A stretch of 64,000 nucleotides of DNA from Bradyrhizobium sp. SZCCHNS1050. Lineage in GTDB: Bacteria > Pseudomonadota > Alphaproteobacteria > Rhizobiales > Xanthobacteraceae. The stretch lies in assembly GCF_032484785.1 (NCBI RefSeq), contig NZ_JAUETR010000001.1, forward strand, positions 2,855,501 to 2,919,500, read 5' to 3'. The position numbers were made by a program, and so were the translations under genes. Below, in pieces: positions 39,447 to 49,475 of this stretch. Every line of letters starts with the position of its first letter. Within the stretch, counting starts at the first letter, position 1. The notes under the pieces were generated by a model, which was not told the origin of the DNA, made no database searches, and saw nothing but the letters and a program-made list of their open reading frames with translations.

Positions 39447-39803
39447 TCAGCGCCACATCCAGTTGGTGCCGTAGTCCTCTTTCCAGCCGGTCAGCCGTCC
39501 CCTGCGGAACTTCAGGTAGAGGCGGTGATGGTGCGGGACCAGTCCGCTGCCGCCGAGATTACGCAGTGCCAGAAAGGTCTCGTTGCCGGGCGCGCCGTTC
39601 AGATAGATCAACGGCTGCTCCAGCACGCGCGATGTCTCACCGACATCCATGCCGAAGGCAAGCGGCGTGACGTTGGATAACGTCGCTGTGAAAGGCGCGT
39701 CGGCGACGCCGAGCGTCTGCCCCGCCGCAGCAGGGCTTACGGCCGACAGGCTCGGCAGCATGGCCGCAGCCAGGCACAGCGTCATGCGTACGGATGGTCT
39801 CAT
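39447..39803 (-). CDS. Small exported hypothetical protein
   Basis: 118 residues with signal peptide MRPSVRMTLCLAAAMLPSLS...AAAG. The mature part has SNVTPLAFGMDVGETSRVLEQPLIYLNGAPGNETFLAL and a basic, Trp-rich end (LYLKFRRGRLTGWKEDYGTNWMWR). The fold resembles the small periplasmic BamE/SmpA-like domain in layout (a V-x-x-x-L-G/P-x-P-x-Y rhythm), but that is weak inference. Divergent from the molybdenum hydroxylase genes, upstream of the dienelactone hydrolase. Confidence 0.7.
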   Translation of the reverse strand: MRPSVRMTLCLAAAMLPSLSAVSPAAAGQTLGVADAPFTATLSNVTPLAFGMDVGETSRVLEQPLIYLNGAPGNETFLALRNLGGSGLVPHHHRLYLKFRRGRLTGWKEDYGTNWMWR

Positions 39804-40059
39804 GGGCCGAAATCTCCTTTCGCTGTCGGCGTTGGCTGCATCTCTTCTTAGCGTGCCCGGCGTCACCAGCCCAGCATCGTTCGCGCTGCACAACACAAAT
39901 GCCGTTTCATGTGGCAGGCCGGCGTTCAAATCCCGTTGCGTCGCCGTCGCAACGCGATCATTCTTATGATGGCTGGCATCTATCCGGTGGGTCCCAGCGA
40001 ATCGATAAAACCGAACTTCGCCGTAAGCGAAGTCGCACGCCGGGCGGGGAAGAAACCAA

Positions 40060-40548
40060 ATGCCCAATCTCACCATCAACGGGCGGACCATGTCCGTCGA
40101 CGCGGCGCACGACACGCCGCTGCTATGGGTCATCCGCGAGCAGTTGCAGATGACCGGCACCAAGTTCGGCTGCGGCGCCGGGCTGTGCGGCGCCTGCACC
40201 GTGCATGTCAACGGCGAGGCCGTGCGCTCGTGCCAGACCATGGTCGGCGACGTCGCGAACAAGAAGATCACGACCATCGAGGGGCTGTCGCAGAAGGGCG
40301 ATCATCCCTTGCAGAAGGCGTGGATCGCCGAGCAGGTGCCGCAATGCGGCTACTGCCAGTCCGGCCAGATCATGCAGGCGGCCACGCTGCTCGCCAAGAC
40401 CACGAGCCCGACCAAGGAGGAGATCGTCGCGCATATGGACGGCAATCTCTGCCGCTGCATGACCTATTCGCGGATTCAGAAGGCGATCCAGCGCGCCGCG
40501 TCCGAAATGCGCACCGCGTCCAACTCGAGCGACCGGAGAGCGACATGA
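40060..40548 (+). CDS. Molybdenum hydroxylase small subunit, 2x[2Fe-2S] (IorA-like)
   Basis: 162 residues. Plant-ferredoxin-type cluster ligands Cys38, Cys43, Cys46, Cys58 (CGAGLCGAC...C) and second cluster ligands Cys96, Cys99, Cys131, Cys133 (CGYC...CRC), the pattern of the xanthine-oxidase-family electron-transfer subunit. Its stop overlaps the start of the large subunit gene by ATGA, so the two are translationally coupled. Together they resemble isoquinoline 1-oxidoreductase or related aldehyde oxidases lacking a separate FAD subunit. Confidence 0.93.
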   Translation: MPNLTINGRTMSVDAAHDTPLLWVIREQLQMTGTKFGCGAGLCGACTVHVNGEAVRSCQTMVGDVANKKITTIEGLSQKGDHPLQKAWIAEQVPQCGYCQSGQIMQAATLLAKTTSPTKEEIVAHMDGNLCRCMTYSRIQKAIQRAASEMRTASNSSDRRAT

Positions 40549-42827
40549 ACCAGCACGTCAAAACCAATTCCTCGGTCGCGACCGATCTCAGCCGCCGCTC
40601 CTTCCTGGTCGGCACCGCCGCCACCGGCCTCGTGCTCGGCTATGCCGGCCTCGCCGACAGCGCACTGGCGGCCGCGGCGCCGGCCAGTTTCGAACCCAGC
40701 GTCTGGTATGCGATCGCGCCGGATGGCCTGGTCACCGTGACCTGCGGCAAGGCCGACATGGGCCAGCACATTGCGTCCACCATGGCGCAGATCGTCTGCG
40801 AGGAGCTCGGCGCGGCCTGGAAGGACATGCGGGTCCAGCTCGCCTCCAACGATCCGAAGTTCAACGATCCCGTGCTCGGCGCCCAGATCACCGGCGGCAG
40901 CTGGAGCACGATGATGAACTTCGATGCCATGAGCCGCGCCGGCGCCGCGGGCCGCATCGCGCTCACCGAAGCCGCTGCGACCGCGATGGGCGTGCCGGCC
41001 AACGAACTCGTGGTGCGCGACGGCGTCGTGATGCATCCGAAGTCCAAGAAGCAGATGAGCTATGCCGAGATCGTCAGGAGCGGCAAGATCACCAAGAGCT
41101 TCACGCCTGACGAATTGAAGGCGCTGACGCTGAAGACGCCCGATCAGTACACGATGATCGGCGTCTCGGTGCCGCAGCTCGACATTCCCTCCAAGACCAA
41201 CGGCACGGCGAAATATGGCATCGATACGATGCTGCCGGGCATGGTCTACGGCAAGGTCGTCACGCCGCCGGTGCGCTTCGGCGCGACGGTCACCGCGGTC
41301 GACGACTCCGAGGCCAAGAAGGTGCCGGGCTTCATCAAGGCGGTGACGCTCGACGACAAGACCGGCTCGACCTCGGGCTGGGTGGTGGCGGTCGCCAACA
41401 CCTATGCCAACGCCAGGAAGGCGGCGGACGCGCTCAAGATCAGCTATGACAAAGGCCCCTATGCCAATGTCAGCACCGACACCATCATCACCGAGGCGAT
41501 GCGGCTGCAGGCGCAGGACGATGCCGGGCAGTTCTTCGTCAAGGACGGCGATCCCGTTGCAGCGATGTCGGGCGCGGCCAAGGTGCTGGAGGCGGAGTAC
41601 ACCACCAGCATCAACATCCATGCGCCGCTGGAGCCGATGAACGCGACCGCCGAGTTCAAGGGTGACATCCTGCACATCTACACCGGCAATCAGTTCGCGA
41701 CCCGTTCCGGCGCGATCGCGGCGGCTGCGGCCGGGATCGATCCGAAATACGTCGTGATGCACCAGGCCTGGCTCGGCGGCGGCTTCGGCCGCAGGCTCGA
41801 TGCCGACATGATGGTGCCGGCGGTGCAGGCGGCCAAGGCGGTCGGCAAGCCGGTCAAGGTGATCTACTCGCGCGAGAACGACATGACGATGGACTACTCG
41901 CGGCCGCTCACCTACCAGAAGGTCAAGGCCGGGCTCGACAGCAACGGCAAGCTGATCGCGCTCAGCCATGACGTCGTCTCGGCCTGGCCGACGGCGCGCT
42001 GGGGCATCCCGGACTTCCTGTCGCCCTCGGTCGACAAGAAGGGCCCGCTCGACTCGTTCACGGTCAATGGCGCCGACTTCTTCTACACCGTGCCCAATCA
42101 TCATGTGCGCGCGATCAAGAACGAGCTCGCGCATAATGCGACGCCATCGGGACAACTCCGTTCGGTGGCGCCGGGTTGGACGTTCTGGGCGGTCGAGAGC
42201 ATGATCGACGAGATCGCGGTGGCCTCGGGGCAGGACCCGGCGCAGTTCCGCATTGCGCTGCTCGACGGCAAGGGCAAGAACGACGGCGGCGCGCAGCGAT
42301 TGCGCAACACGCTGCTGGCAGCGATGGGCCTGTCCGGCTACGGCGCCAGGAAGCTCCCGCAAGGCGAAGGCATGGGCGTCTCCTGCGTTTCATCGCAGGA
42401 GCGTGCCACGGCGAGCTGGACGGCGTGCGTAGCCCATGTCGCGGTTGCGCCCACGGGCGCGGTCACGGTGAAGAAGCTCACCGTGGCGACCGATGTCGGC
42501 ACCCAGGTGCATCCCGACAACATCCGCGCCCAGGTCGAGGGCGCGGCGCTGTGGGGGCTGTCGCTGGCGATGTACGAAAAGGCGACGCTGAAGGACGGCG
42601 GCATCGAGCAGACCAACTTCGACAGCTACACGCCGCTGCGGATGAGCCAGGTGCCGGAGGTCGCGATCGCCGTGATCGCCAATGGCGAGAAGGCGACCGG
42701 CGTCGGCGAGCCCGCGGTGACCGTGGTCGCGCCAGCGCTCGGCAACGCCATCTACAACGCCTGTGGCGCGCGGTTGCGCTCGCTGCCGATCACCGCCGCA
42801 GCGGTCAAGGCGGCGATGAAGGCCTAG
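40545..42827 (+). CDS. Molybdopterin-binding large subunit of xanthine-oxidase-type hydroxylase (IorB-like)
   Basis: 760 residues with a Tat signal at the N-terminus ([18 protein letters not shown]), so the folded heterodimer is exported to the periplasm. Molybdopterin-contact segments visible: [40 protein letters not shown], and the C-terminal [18 protein letters not shown] containing the catalytic Glu. Probably hydroxylates an aldehyde or N-heterocycle; substrate unknown. No cytochrome c acceptor or maturation gene (XdhC/CoxF) lies adjacent. Terminator follows 33 bp downstream. Confidence 0.92.
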   Translation: MNQHVKTNSSVATDLSRRSFLVGTAATGLVLGYAGLADSALAAAAPASFEPSVWYAIAPDGLVTVTCGKADMGQHIASTMAQIVCEELGAAWKDMRVQLASNDPKFNDPVLGAQITGGSWSTMMNFDAMSRAGAAGRIALTEAAATAMGVPANELVVRDGVVMHPKSKKQMSYAEIVRSGKITKSFTPDELKALTLKTPDQYTMIGVSVPQLDIPSKTNGTAKYGIDTMLPGMVYGKVVTPPVRFGATVTAVDDSEAKKVPGFIKAVTLDDKTGSTSGWVVAVANTYANARKAADALKISYDKGPYANVSTDTIITEAMRLQAQDDAGQFFVKDGDPVAAMSGAAKVLEAEYTTSINIHAPLEPMNATAEFKGDILHIYTGNQFATRSGAIAAAAAGIDPKYVVMHQAWLGGGFGRRLDADMMVPAVQAAKAVGKPVKVIYSRENDMTMDYSRPLTYQKVKAGLDSNGKLIALSHDVVSAWPTARWGIPDFLSPSVDKKGPLDSFTVNGADFFYTVPNHHVRAIKNELAHNATPSGQLRSVAPGWTFWAVESMIDEIAVASGQDPAQFRIALLDGKGKNDGGAQRLRNTLLAAMGLSGYGARKLPQGEGMGVSCVSSQERATASWTACVAHVAVAPTGAVTVKKLTVATDVGTQVHPDNIRAQVEGAALWGLSLAMYEKATLKDGGIEQTNFDSYTPLRMSQVPEVAIAVIANGEKATGVGEPAVTVVAPALGNAIYNACGARLRSLPITAAAVKAAMKA

Positions 42828-42859
42828 CGTCGTCGCGAGACCATTCCTGTATCTGGGAA

Positions 42860-42891
42860 CCGCCGGAGCTCGTCTCCGGCGGGTCTTTTTT
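42860..42891 (+). terminator. Intrinsic terminator after the molybdenum hydroxylase genes
   Basis: Stem CCGCCGGAG (42860-42868) with CTCCGGCGG (42874-42882), 5-nt loop, then GTCTTTTTT. Confidence 0.9.
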
Positions 42892-43045
42892 GCGCTGCGG
42901 TCAGGTTCCCGCGCGGCACGATTTGAATGATCCTCTTAACGTCTCGCTCACCTGAAACGATACAGCTTGAATGATCGGCTTAAGCCGCGACGAACCCGTA
43001 TCCCGGTAACTTGCATGGGCAGCAAACCGCAGGGGGCGAGCACGT

Positions 43046-44155
43046 ATGAGCGCGACAGCCAAGCAGACCGTGACCCAGACCGCGAACAGGCGCCATCTCC
43101 TGCTCGCGTCGGATCGCGGTGACCAGAGCAGCGAGCTGGCGCGCATCCTGCGCTCGGTCGGCGACGTCGACATGATGCCGACCACCGAAATCCCCGAGAA
43201 CCCCGGCAACCGCTTCTCCGGCGTCATCGTCGACATCAACCTGCGTTCGCCCGAGAGCGTGCAGCGGGTGCGCAAGAAGCTGTCGTCACGCGCCTATAGC
43301 GACGTGCCGCGGCTGTTCGTGCTCGCGGAGGCGCTGCACCACGCCACCATGCAGGCATGGGCGCTCGGCGCCACCGATACCATCGCGCGGCCGTTCAGCC
43401 CCGCCGACGTGCTGCAGCGCATCCGCTCGGCGCTTCCCGCCGACGACGGCTATGACGAGACCGATCGCGGCAAGCTGCTCAATCGCGGCGTCGAGGCCGC
43501 GCAGGCCATCATGGTCAAGATCTTCGAGAAGCTGCCCACCGGCGCGCATCTGACGATGGAGGACATCGTCGCGGCCGAGAACAAGATCCTGAAGGCGATC
43601 AAGCACTCCTCGCTGCGCGAATGGATGACCGTGGTCGGCTGTCATCACAACGACACCTATCGGCATTGCCTGTTCGTGACCGGCCTTGCGGTCGGCTTCT
43701 CGATTCATCTGGGCATGCGCGACGACGACCAGCGCCGGCTGGTCCGCGCGGCGCTGCTGCACGACGTCGGCAAGGCGTTCATCCCGGTCGCGATCCTCGA
43801 CAAGCAGGGCAAGCTGACGGCGGAAGAGATCGCGCTGCTTCGCCAGCATCCGCGCCGCGGCTACGAGGCGCTGTGGCGGCAGGGCGGCTTCCCGCCGGAG
43901 ATGCTCGACGTCATCCTGCATCACCACGAATTCCTCGACGGCTCCGGCTATCCCGACGCGCTGCACAACGAGCAGATCAGCGACATCGTGCGCCTCACCA
44001 CGATCGTGGACATCTACGCCGCGCTGATCGAGCACCGCGCCTATCGGCCGGCCTTCACCCATGCGCGCGCGTTCCAGATCATGGAGAACATGGGCCCGAA
44101 GCTCGACCAGCAGCTGCTACAGGCGTTCCGCCCGGTCGCGATGGGCGCGCATTGA
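43046..44155 (+). CDS. HD-GYP domain protein with N-terminal receiver-like domain
   Basis: 369 residues. The first ~130 residues have a response-regulator-like fold (VIVDINLRSP with Asp63 as possible acceptor, IARPFSPADVLQRI at the end), though the acidic pocket is not obvious. The C-terminal HD-GYP phosphodiesterase domain has His239-Asp240 (LLHDVGK), the HHHE block at 292-295 with downstream D-G-S-G-Y-P (298-303), and further metal-site residues. Such enzymes hydrolyse cyclic di-GMP; catalysis is predicted, not shown. Transcribed alone after a 218-bp gap containing a terminator. Confidence 0.88.
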   Translation: MSATAKQTVTQTANRRHLLLASDRGDQSSELARILRSVGDVDMMPTTEIPENPGNRFSGVIVDINLRSPESVQRVRKKLSSRAYSDVPRLFVLAEALHHATMQAWALGATDTIARPFSPADVLQRIRSALPADDGYDETDRGKLLNRGVEAAQAIMVKIFEKLPTGAHLTMEDIVAAENKILKAIKHSSLREWMTVVGCHHNDTYRHCLFVTGLAVGFSIHLGMRDDDQRRLVRAALLHDVGKAFIPVAILDKQGKLTAEEIALLRQHPRRGYEALWRQGGFPPEMLDVILHHHEFLDGSGYPDALHNEQISDIVRLTTIVDIYAALIEHRAYRPAFTHARAFQIMENMGPKLDQQLLQAFRPVAMGAH

Positions 44156-44267
44156 CGCGATCGCCTGAGAGCGCATCCATCGCCCGAGGGTAGCCGCTCG
44201 ACGCAAGTGCAACTCGGCCGAGGCGCACTATCCTACCCGCCAATCGGTGAAAGGCGGGAGGAGCAGC

Positions 44268-45569
44268 ATGGGCGCAGCCGAACAGGCCGGCGAGGTCATT
44301 CCCGGGCACATCGCCGCCGCGCTGGTCGATCCGGCCTGTTATGCCGACCACCGCATCCATGATGCCTATCGCTGGCTGCGCGCCAACAATCCGCTCGGGC
44401 GGGCCGAGCTCGATGCGTTCGATCCGTTCTGGGTGGTGACGCGGCACGCTGACATTCTCGCCATCAGCCGTCAGAACGATCTGTTCCACAATGCCGACCG
44501 TGCGACCACGCTGACCAACAAGGCGGTGCTGGAGCGCGTTCACAAGATTACCGGCCAGCCCAATCTCGTGCGTTCGCTGGTGCAGATGGATGCGCCGGAC
44601 CATCCGAAATATCGCGCGCTGACGCAGGGCTGGTTCATGCCGGCCAACATCGCCAAGTTCGAGCCGCGCATTCGCGAGATCGCGCGGGCGACCGTCGGCC
44701 GCATGGCGGCGAAGGCCGCGGCGAATGGCGGCGTCTGCGATTTCGTCGCCGACGTCGCGCTCCACTATCCGCTGCACGTGATCATGGAGATTCTCGGCGT
44801 GCCGGAGGAGGACGAGCCGCGCATGCTCAAGCTGACGCAGGAGCTGTTCGGCCCGCAGGATCCGGACACGGCGCGGGTGCGGGAGGCGCTGTCGGCCGAG
44901 GTGTTCGCGGCGATGCTGCAGGCGGTGGTGGCCGATTTCGCCGCCTACTTCCAGCGCATCACCGAAGACCGCAAGGCTCATCCGCGCGACGATCTCGCCA
45001 CCGTCATTGCCAACGCCAGGATCAATGGCGAGGACATGCCGCTGCACGACCGCACCAGCTACTACATGATCGTGGCGACCGCGGGTCACGACACGACGTC
45101 GTCGTCCACGGCAGGCGCGATCTGGGCGCTGGCGGAAGATCCCGAGCAGTTCGCGCGCGTCAAAGCCAATCCCGAGCTGATCCCGGGTCTCGTCGACGAG
45201 GCGATCCGCTGGATGACGCCGGTCAAGCATTTCATGCGCAGCGCCACCGCCGACACCGAGCTCGGCGGCCGCAGGATCGCCAAGGGCGACTGGCTGATGC
45301 TGTGCTACGCGTCAGGCAATCGCGACGAGGCGGTTTTCGAGCAGCCCGACACGTTCCGCTGCGACCGCAAGCCGAACCGCCACGTCGCGTTCGGCTATGG
45401 CGCGCATCTCTGCCTCGGCCAGCATCTCGCCAAGCTCGAGATGCGCATCCTGTTCGAGGAACTGCTGCCGCGGCTCACATCGCTGTCGCCGGCGGGGCCG
45501 GTGCTGATGACGCGGGCAACGTTCGTGAACGGACCGAAGAAGCTGCCGATCCGCGTCACGATGGGCTGA
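44268..45569 (+). CDS. Cytochrome P450
   Basis: 433 residues. Heme-thiolate Cys382 in FGYGAHLCLGQHLA; I-helix oxygen-activation motif AGHDTT (272-277); ExxR with Glu311 and Arg314 in DEAIRW; substrate-side segment VQMDAPDHPKYRALTQGWF near 106-123. Soluble bacterial type requiring ferredoxin and reductase partners, none encoded next to it. ATG at 44268 preferred (GGGAGGAGCAGC before it); ATG at 44247 also in frame. Convergent, 8 bp apart, with an acyl-CoA ligase gene; a shared pathway is possible but unproved. Confidence 0.93.
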   Translation: MGAAEQAGEVIPGHIAAALVDPACYADHRIHDAYRWLRANNPLGRAELDAFDPFWVVTRHADILAISRQNDLFHNADRATTLTNKAVLERVHKITGQPNLVRSLVQMDAPDHPKYRALTQGWFMPANIAKFEPRIREIARATVGRMAAKAAANGGVCDFVADVALHYPLHVIMEILGVPEEDEPRMLKLTQELFGPQDPDTARVREALSAEVFAAMLQAVVADFAAYFQRITEDRKAHPRDDLATVIANARINGEDMPLHDRTSYYMIVATAGHDTTSSSTAGAIWALAEDPEQFARVKANPELIPGLVDEAIRWMTPVKHFMRSATADTELGGRRIAKGDWLMLCYASGNRDEAVFEQPDTFRCDRKPNRHVAFGYGAHLCLGQHLAKLEMRILFEELLPRLTSLSPAGPVLMTRATFVNGPKKLPIRVTMG

Positions 45570-45577
45570 CGCGGCGC

Positions 45578-47152
45578 TCAATCCAGCAGCTTGCGCAGCT
45601 CGGCCTTTGCGACCTTCTCGAGGGTCGAGCGCGGCATCTCGTCGACCAGCTTGACCTCGCGCGGCACCTTGAAGTCGGCGAGCCCGGCGCGGCAGGCGGC
45701 CAGCACCTTGTCGGGCAGCTCCTCGCGCGCGATCCCGGGCTGCGGGATCACGAACGCGACCGGCACCTCGTCCAGCATCGGATGCTTCCTGGCGACGACG
45801 GCGGTCTCGCGCACGCCGGGCACGGTGATGATCACCTGCTCGATCTCGGACGCCGCGACGTTCTCGCCGCCGACCTTGAGCATGTCCTTGGTGCGATCGC
45901 CGAACTTGATGAAGCCGTCGGGCAGGCGCGTGACGCGGTCGCCGGTCAGGAAGAAGCCGTCGGCATCGAAGCTCGTGCGCGTCGCTTCGTCGTTGTAGAG
46001 ATATTCGGCGAACAGCGACAGGCCGGGCACGCCCTTGATGGCGAGATTGCCGGTGGCGCCGACCTCGGTCGGCCGGCCGTCATCGTCGGTGATGCGGATG
46101 GTGTATTCCGGCGCCGCGCGGCCGATCGACATCGGCGCGTTCGGCTGATCGACCTCGCCGACGATGCCATGGGTGATGGTCTCGGTCATGCCCCACCAGC
46201 CGATGATCTTGATGCCGAACTTGGCGAAGGCGGGCGGCTCGGACACCGCCGTGCCCCACAGCCGGAACTTGTGATGCTTCGGTACCTCCTGGTCGAGCAG
46301 CGCCTTCATGCAGAACGGGATGGTCGAGGTCCAGGTGCTGCCATGCTCGAGCGCCGCGCTCCAGAACCGGCGCGCGGAGAAGCGCGGCTGGATCACGCAG
46401 GTCGCGCCGACCCAGAGTGTGGCAAGCATCGAATAGGCCAGCGCGTTGGTGTGGAACAGCGGCAGATAGGTCTGGTGCACGTCGCCCTGATGCAGATCCT
46501 CATGGACGGCGTTGACCTTGGCGCCCCACAGCGCGTTGGCATGCGTCCACAGCACCGCCTTCGGCCGCGATGTCGTGCCCGAGGTGTATTGCACGCTGCA
46601 CGGCGCCAGCGGATCGGCCGGCCGCCGCGGCCGATCGGCGCTGTCGGCAAACAGCGCTTCGAAGCGCTCGCCTCGTTCGACGGCCGACGCCTCCGCCTGA
46701 CCCGGATCGTGCGAGATCACGGCGATCCATTTGAGACCGCGGCAACGCGCTGCGATCATCTCGGCATAGGCGGGCTGCGTGATCGCAGCCACCGCGCGAC
46801 AGTGCTCCGCGAAATAGCTCATCTCGGCGGCTGCCGAGCGCGTGTTGGTCGTGACGGCGAGCGCGCCCAGCTCAACGCAGGCAAACCAGGCAAGCATCGC
46901 CTCGATGCAATTGTCGAGATGGATCAGCACGGCATCGCCGGGCTGCACGCCGCGCTTAGCCAGCCCGGCCGCCAATGCGCCGACACGCTCGTGAAACGCG
47001 CCATAGGTCCAGCGGCGCGCCGGTGCATCGAACGGCGCCGAGATCAGGAACGGATGATCGCGCCGGGTCTCGCTGCGCAGCTTCAACAGCCACGGCACGT
47101 CCATGCCGTCGAACGGCGTCACCGTGCCCGCTGCCATTGTCGTTCCCTTCAT
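45578..47152 (-). CDS. AMP-dependent acyl-CoA synthetase/ligase (CaiC-like)
   Basis: 524 residues of the ANL superfamily. P-loop-like motif YTSGTTSRPKAVLWTH near residue 175-190, A5 region GWWGMTETI, A7 region FFLTGDRVTRLPDGFIKFGDRTKDMLKVGGENVAASEIE, and A10 Lys in PRSTLEKVAKAELRK. Activates a carboxylic acid with ATP then thioesterifies it to CoA; closest by pattern to crotonobetaine/carnitine-CoA ligase group. Start MKG at 47152 (GGGAGC before) or MAAG at 47137. Converges on the P450 gene. Confidence 0.9.
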   Translation of the reverse strand: MKGTTMAAGTVTPFDGMDVPWLLKLRSETRRDHPFLISAPFDAPARRWTYGAFHERVGALAAGLAKRGVQPGDAVLIHLDNCIEAMLAWFACVELGALAVTTNTRSAAAEMSYFAEHCRAVAAITQPAYAEMIAARCRGLKWIAVISHDPGQAEASAVERGERFEALFADSADRPRRPADPLAPCSVQYTSGTTSRPKAVLWTHANALWGAKVNAVHEDLHQGDVHQTYLPLFHTNALAYSMLATLWVGATCVIQPRFSARRFWSAALEHGSTWTSTIPFCMKALLDQEVPKHHKFRLWGTAVSEPPAFAKFGIKIIGWWGMTETITHGIVGEVDQPNAPMSIGRAAPEYTIRITDDDGRPTEVGATGNLAIKGVPGLSLFAEYLYNDEATRTSFDADGFFLTGDRVTRLPDGFIKFGDRTKDMLKVGGENVAASEIEQVIITVPGVRETAVVARKHPMLDEVPVAFVIPQPGIAREELPDKVLAACRAGLADFKVPREVKLVDEMPRSTLEKVAKAELRKLLD

Positions 47153-47307
47153 CTTCGCTCCCGTCGTTCTTGAGTACGGCCTGTCTCCGGCCGCTTCGTT
47201 CTCGTCGTCATCTTCTGCCACCTTGCGTCGCCGCGATCAAATCGGGATTGAACCCGTCTCCGTTCGCGGGCGACCAATGGCGCGGCAAGACACGCCCGGA
47301 GGTTTGC

Positions 47308-48132
47308 ATGCAGGCCGAGCCACGACCATGGCGGCTGCCCGATGCCCGCTATTTCCAGATCGCGGCATTGGCGACGCTGCTGGCGATCAATTTCGCCATG
47401 ATCGATTTCGGCGCGCGTCCCGCAGCGAGCGTGGTCGCGGTCGCCATGGCGCTGCTCGCGCAAGTGGTCTGCTGCCGCATCTCCGGCGCGCCGCTCGATC
47501 TCAAGTCACCGCTGATCACCGGCCTGTCGCTCAGCCTGCTGTTGCGCGCCGACGCGCTGTGGCTGCATGCGGCGGCAGCCGTGATCGCCATCGGCTCGAA
47601 ATTCGTGCTGCGCGTCGACGGCAAGCACGTGTTCAACCCGGCGGGGCTGGCGATCGTGGTGCTGCTGTTCAGCTCCAAGGGCGTGTGGATCTCGCCCGGC
47701 CAATGGGGGACGGAGATCTGGTTCGCGAGCCTCGCCGGCTTCTTCGCGATCCTGGTGCTCGGCGCCTCCCGACGCGCGGACATCGCAGTCTATTTCTTCG
47801 CCAGCCATGCCGCACTGCTGCTGCTGCGTGCCGCCTGGCTCGGCGATCCCCTGGCGATTCCGCTGCATCAGTTGCAGAGCGGCTCGCTGCTGATCTTCAC
47901 CTTCTTCATGATCTCCGACCCGCGCACCTCGCCGGACTCGCGCGTCGGCCGGCTGCTGTTCGCGCTGAGCGTTGCGGTCGCGGCGCACTACCTCACCTTC
48001 GCCATGCAGATGCGGCCGGCGCTCTACGTGTCGCTGATCGCGCTGTCGCCGCTCACGCTGCTGCTCGACCGGCTCGTCCCTGAGACCCGCTTTTCCTGGC
48101 GTTCGCCCGTTCCCGAAGGAGTGTCGACATGA
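47308..48132 (+). CDS. RnfD/NqrB-like membrane protein
   Basis: 274 residues with about 8-9 membrane spans. The motif FNPAGLAIVVLL and the region LTGLSLSLLLRADALWLHAAAAVIAIGSKFVL resemble RnfD/NqrB-type subunits; the covalent flavin Thr of that family (S-G-A-T) is not seen, the nearest stretch is FFMISDPRTSPDSRVGR, which carries the conserved S-D-P-x-T-x-P. ATG at 47308 follows CGGAGGTTTGC. No other Rnf subunits are present, so this is an orphan. Coupled by ATGA overlap to the DUF2330 gene. Confidence 0.82.
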   Translation: MQAEPRPWRLPDARYFQIAALATLLAINFAMIDFGARPAASVVAVAMALLAQVVCCRISGAPLDLKSPLITGLSLSLLLRADALWLHAAAAVIAIGSKFVLRVDGKHVFNPAGLAIVVLLFSSKGVWISPGQWGTEIWFASLAGFFAILVLGASRRADIAVYFFASHAALLLLRAAWLGDPLAIPLHQLQSGSLLIFTFFMISDPRTSPDSRVGRLLFALSVAVAAHYLTFAMQMRPALYVSLIALSPLTLLLDRLVPETRFSWRSPVPEGVST

Positions 48133-49457
48133 CCCTGCGTTACAGCAAGCTCTTCCGCACCGGCGTCGCGGCCGCCGCGATCCTGGCGAACGCAGCGATG
48201 GCGCCCGCGAATGCCTTTTGCGGCTTCTATGTCGCCCAGGCCGACGCGAAGCTGTTCAACCAGTCATCGAAGGTCGTGCTGGCCCGCGACGGCGAGCAGA
48301 CGGCGATCACGATGGCCAGCGACTTCGAGGGCGACGTGAAGGAGTTCGCGGTGGTCGTCCCCGTGCCGACCTTCATCGAGCGCAAGCAGATCGGCGTGGT
48401 CGAGCCGAAGACCATCGACCATCTCGACAAATACACCGCGCCGCGGCTGGTCGAATATCATGATGCCGATCCATGCGCGCCGGTCGTCGTTGCGGCGCGG
48501 GCGATGCCGGCGGCGCCGATGATGGCAGGCGCTGTCTACGAAATGACCCGGCGGAACTACGGCGTCACCGTCGAGGCCAGCTACGACGTCGCCGAATACG
48601 ACGTGCTGATCCTGTCGGCGCAGGAGAGCGACGGACTGACGCGCTGGCTGACCGACAACGACTATCGCATCCCGCAAGGCGCCGAGGCCGTGCTCGGCAG
48701 CTACATCAGGCAGGGCATGCGGTTCTTCGTCGCGAAGGTCAATGCCGAGCGGATGAAGGGGATCGGCAACGGCTCCCTGCGGCCCCTGCAGGTGCGCTAC
48801 CGGAGCGCCAAGTTCATGGTGCCGCTGCGGCTCGGCACGGTCAACGCCAGGGGACCGCAGGACCTGATCATCTATGCGCTCACCAGGAGCGGCCGCATCG
48901 AGGCGGCCAACTATCGAACGGTGAAGATCCCATCCGATATCGATGTTCCGCTCTATGTGAAGGACGAGTTCGGGCCGTTCTACAAGGCGCTGTTCGAGCG
49001 GGCGGTCGCGCGCGAGAACATGCAGGCGGTGTTCGTGGAATATGCCTGGGACATGGGATGGTGCGACCCCTGCGCCGCCGATCCCATGAGCAACAAGGAA
49101 CTGGTCGAGCTCGGCGCGCGCTGGATCGGCAGCGACGATGACACCGCCTTCAGTCTCCGCCGGGGCACGGCCGGAGCCAGCGCCTTCGTGACCCGGCTGC
49201 ACGTGCGCTACGATGCGAAGTCCTTCCCCGAGGACATCGTCTTCGCCGAGACCAAGGACCGCAGCAATTTCCAGGGTCGCTATGTCCAGCACCATCCCTG
49301 GCGCGGCGAGGCGTCCTGTGCCGCGGCGAAGACCTACCGGGACAGTCTCGCCGCGCGTTTCGCCACGCAGGCGACGGATCTCGCGCAACTGACCGGATGG
49401 TCGCGCAGCGAGATCATCGCGAAAATGGACAAGAGCGGCGAGACCGTGACGAAATGA
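48129..49457 (+). CDS. DUF2330 family exported protein
   Basis: 442 residues with signal peptide (FRTGVAAAAILANAAMAPANAF), then CGFYVAQADAKLFNQSSKVVLARDGEQTAITMASDFEGD, a pattern of DUF2330. Further blocks: YVAQ...VPVPTFIERKQIGVV, WLTDNDYRIPQGAEAVLGSYI, RYVQHHPWRGEASCAAAKTY. Paired cysteines (Cys31, Cys-x-x-Cys in WCDPCAADP) may form disulfides. Function not established. Its ATG overlaps the stop of the RnfD-like gene (ATGA), so the two products are probably made together. Confidence 0.85.
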   Translation: MTLRYSKLFRTGVAAAAILANAAMAPANAFCGFYVAQADAKLFNQSSKVVLARDGEQTAITMASDFEGDVKEFAVVVPVPTFIERKQIGVVEPKTIDHLDKYTAPRLVEYHDADPCAPVVVAARAMPAAPMMAGAVYEMTRRNYGVTVEASYDVAEYDVLILSAQESDGLTRWLTDNDYRIPQGAEAVLGSYIRQGMRFFVAKVNAERMKGIGNGSLRPLQVRYRSAKFMVPLRLGTVNARGPQDLIIYALTRSGRIEAANYRTVKIPSDIDVPLYVKDEFGPFYKALFERAVARENMQAVFVEYAWDMGWCDPCAADPMSNKELVELGARWIGSDDDTAFSLRRGTAGASAFVTRLHVRYDAKSFPEDIVFAETKDRSNFQGRYVQHHPWRGEASCAAAKTYRDSLAARFATQATDLAQLTGWSRSEIIAKMDKSGETVTK

Positions 49458-49475
49458 CCTAAGGGCGGCCTCGGC

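Noticed and set aside
45578..47152. P450 and acyl-CoA ligase as one operon
   Set aside because: They are convergent, not co-directional. A shared pathway remains possible but is not shown by sequence.
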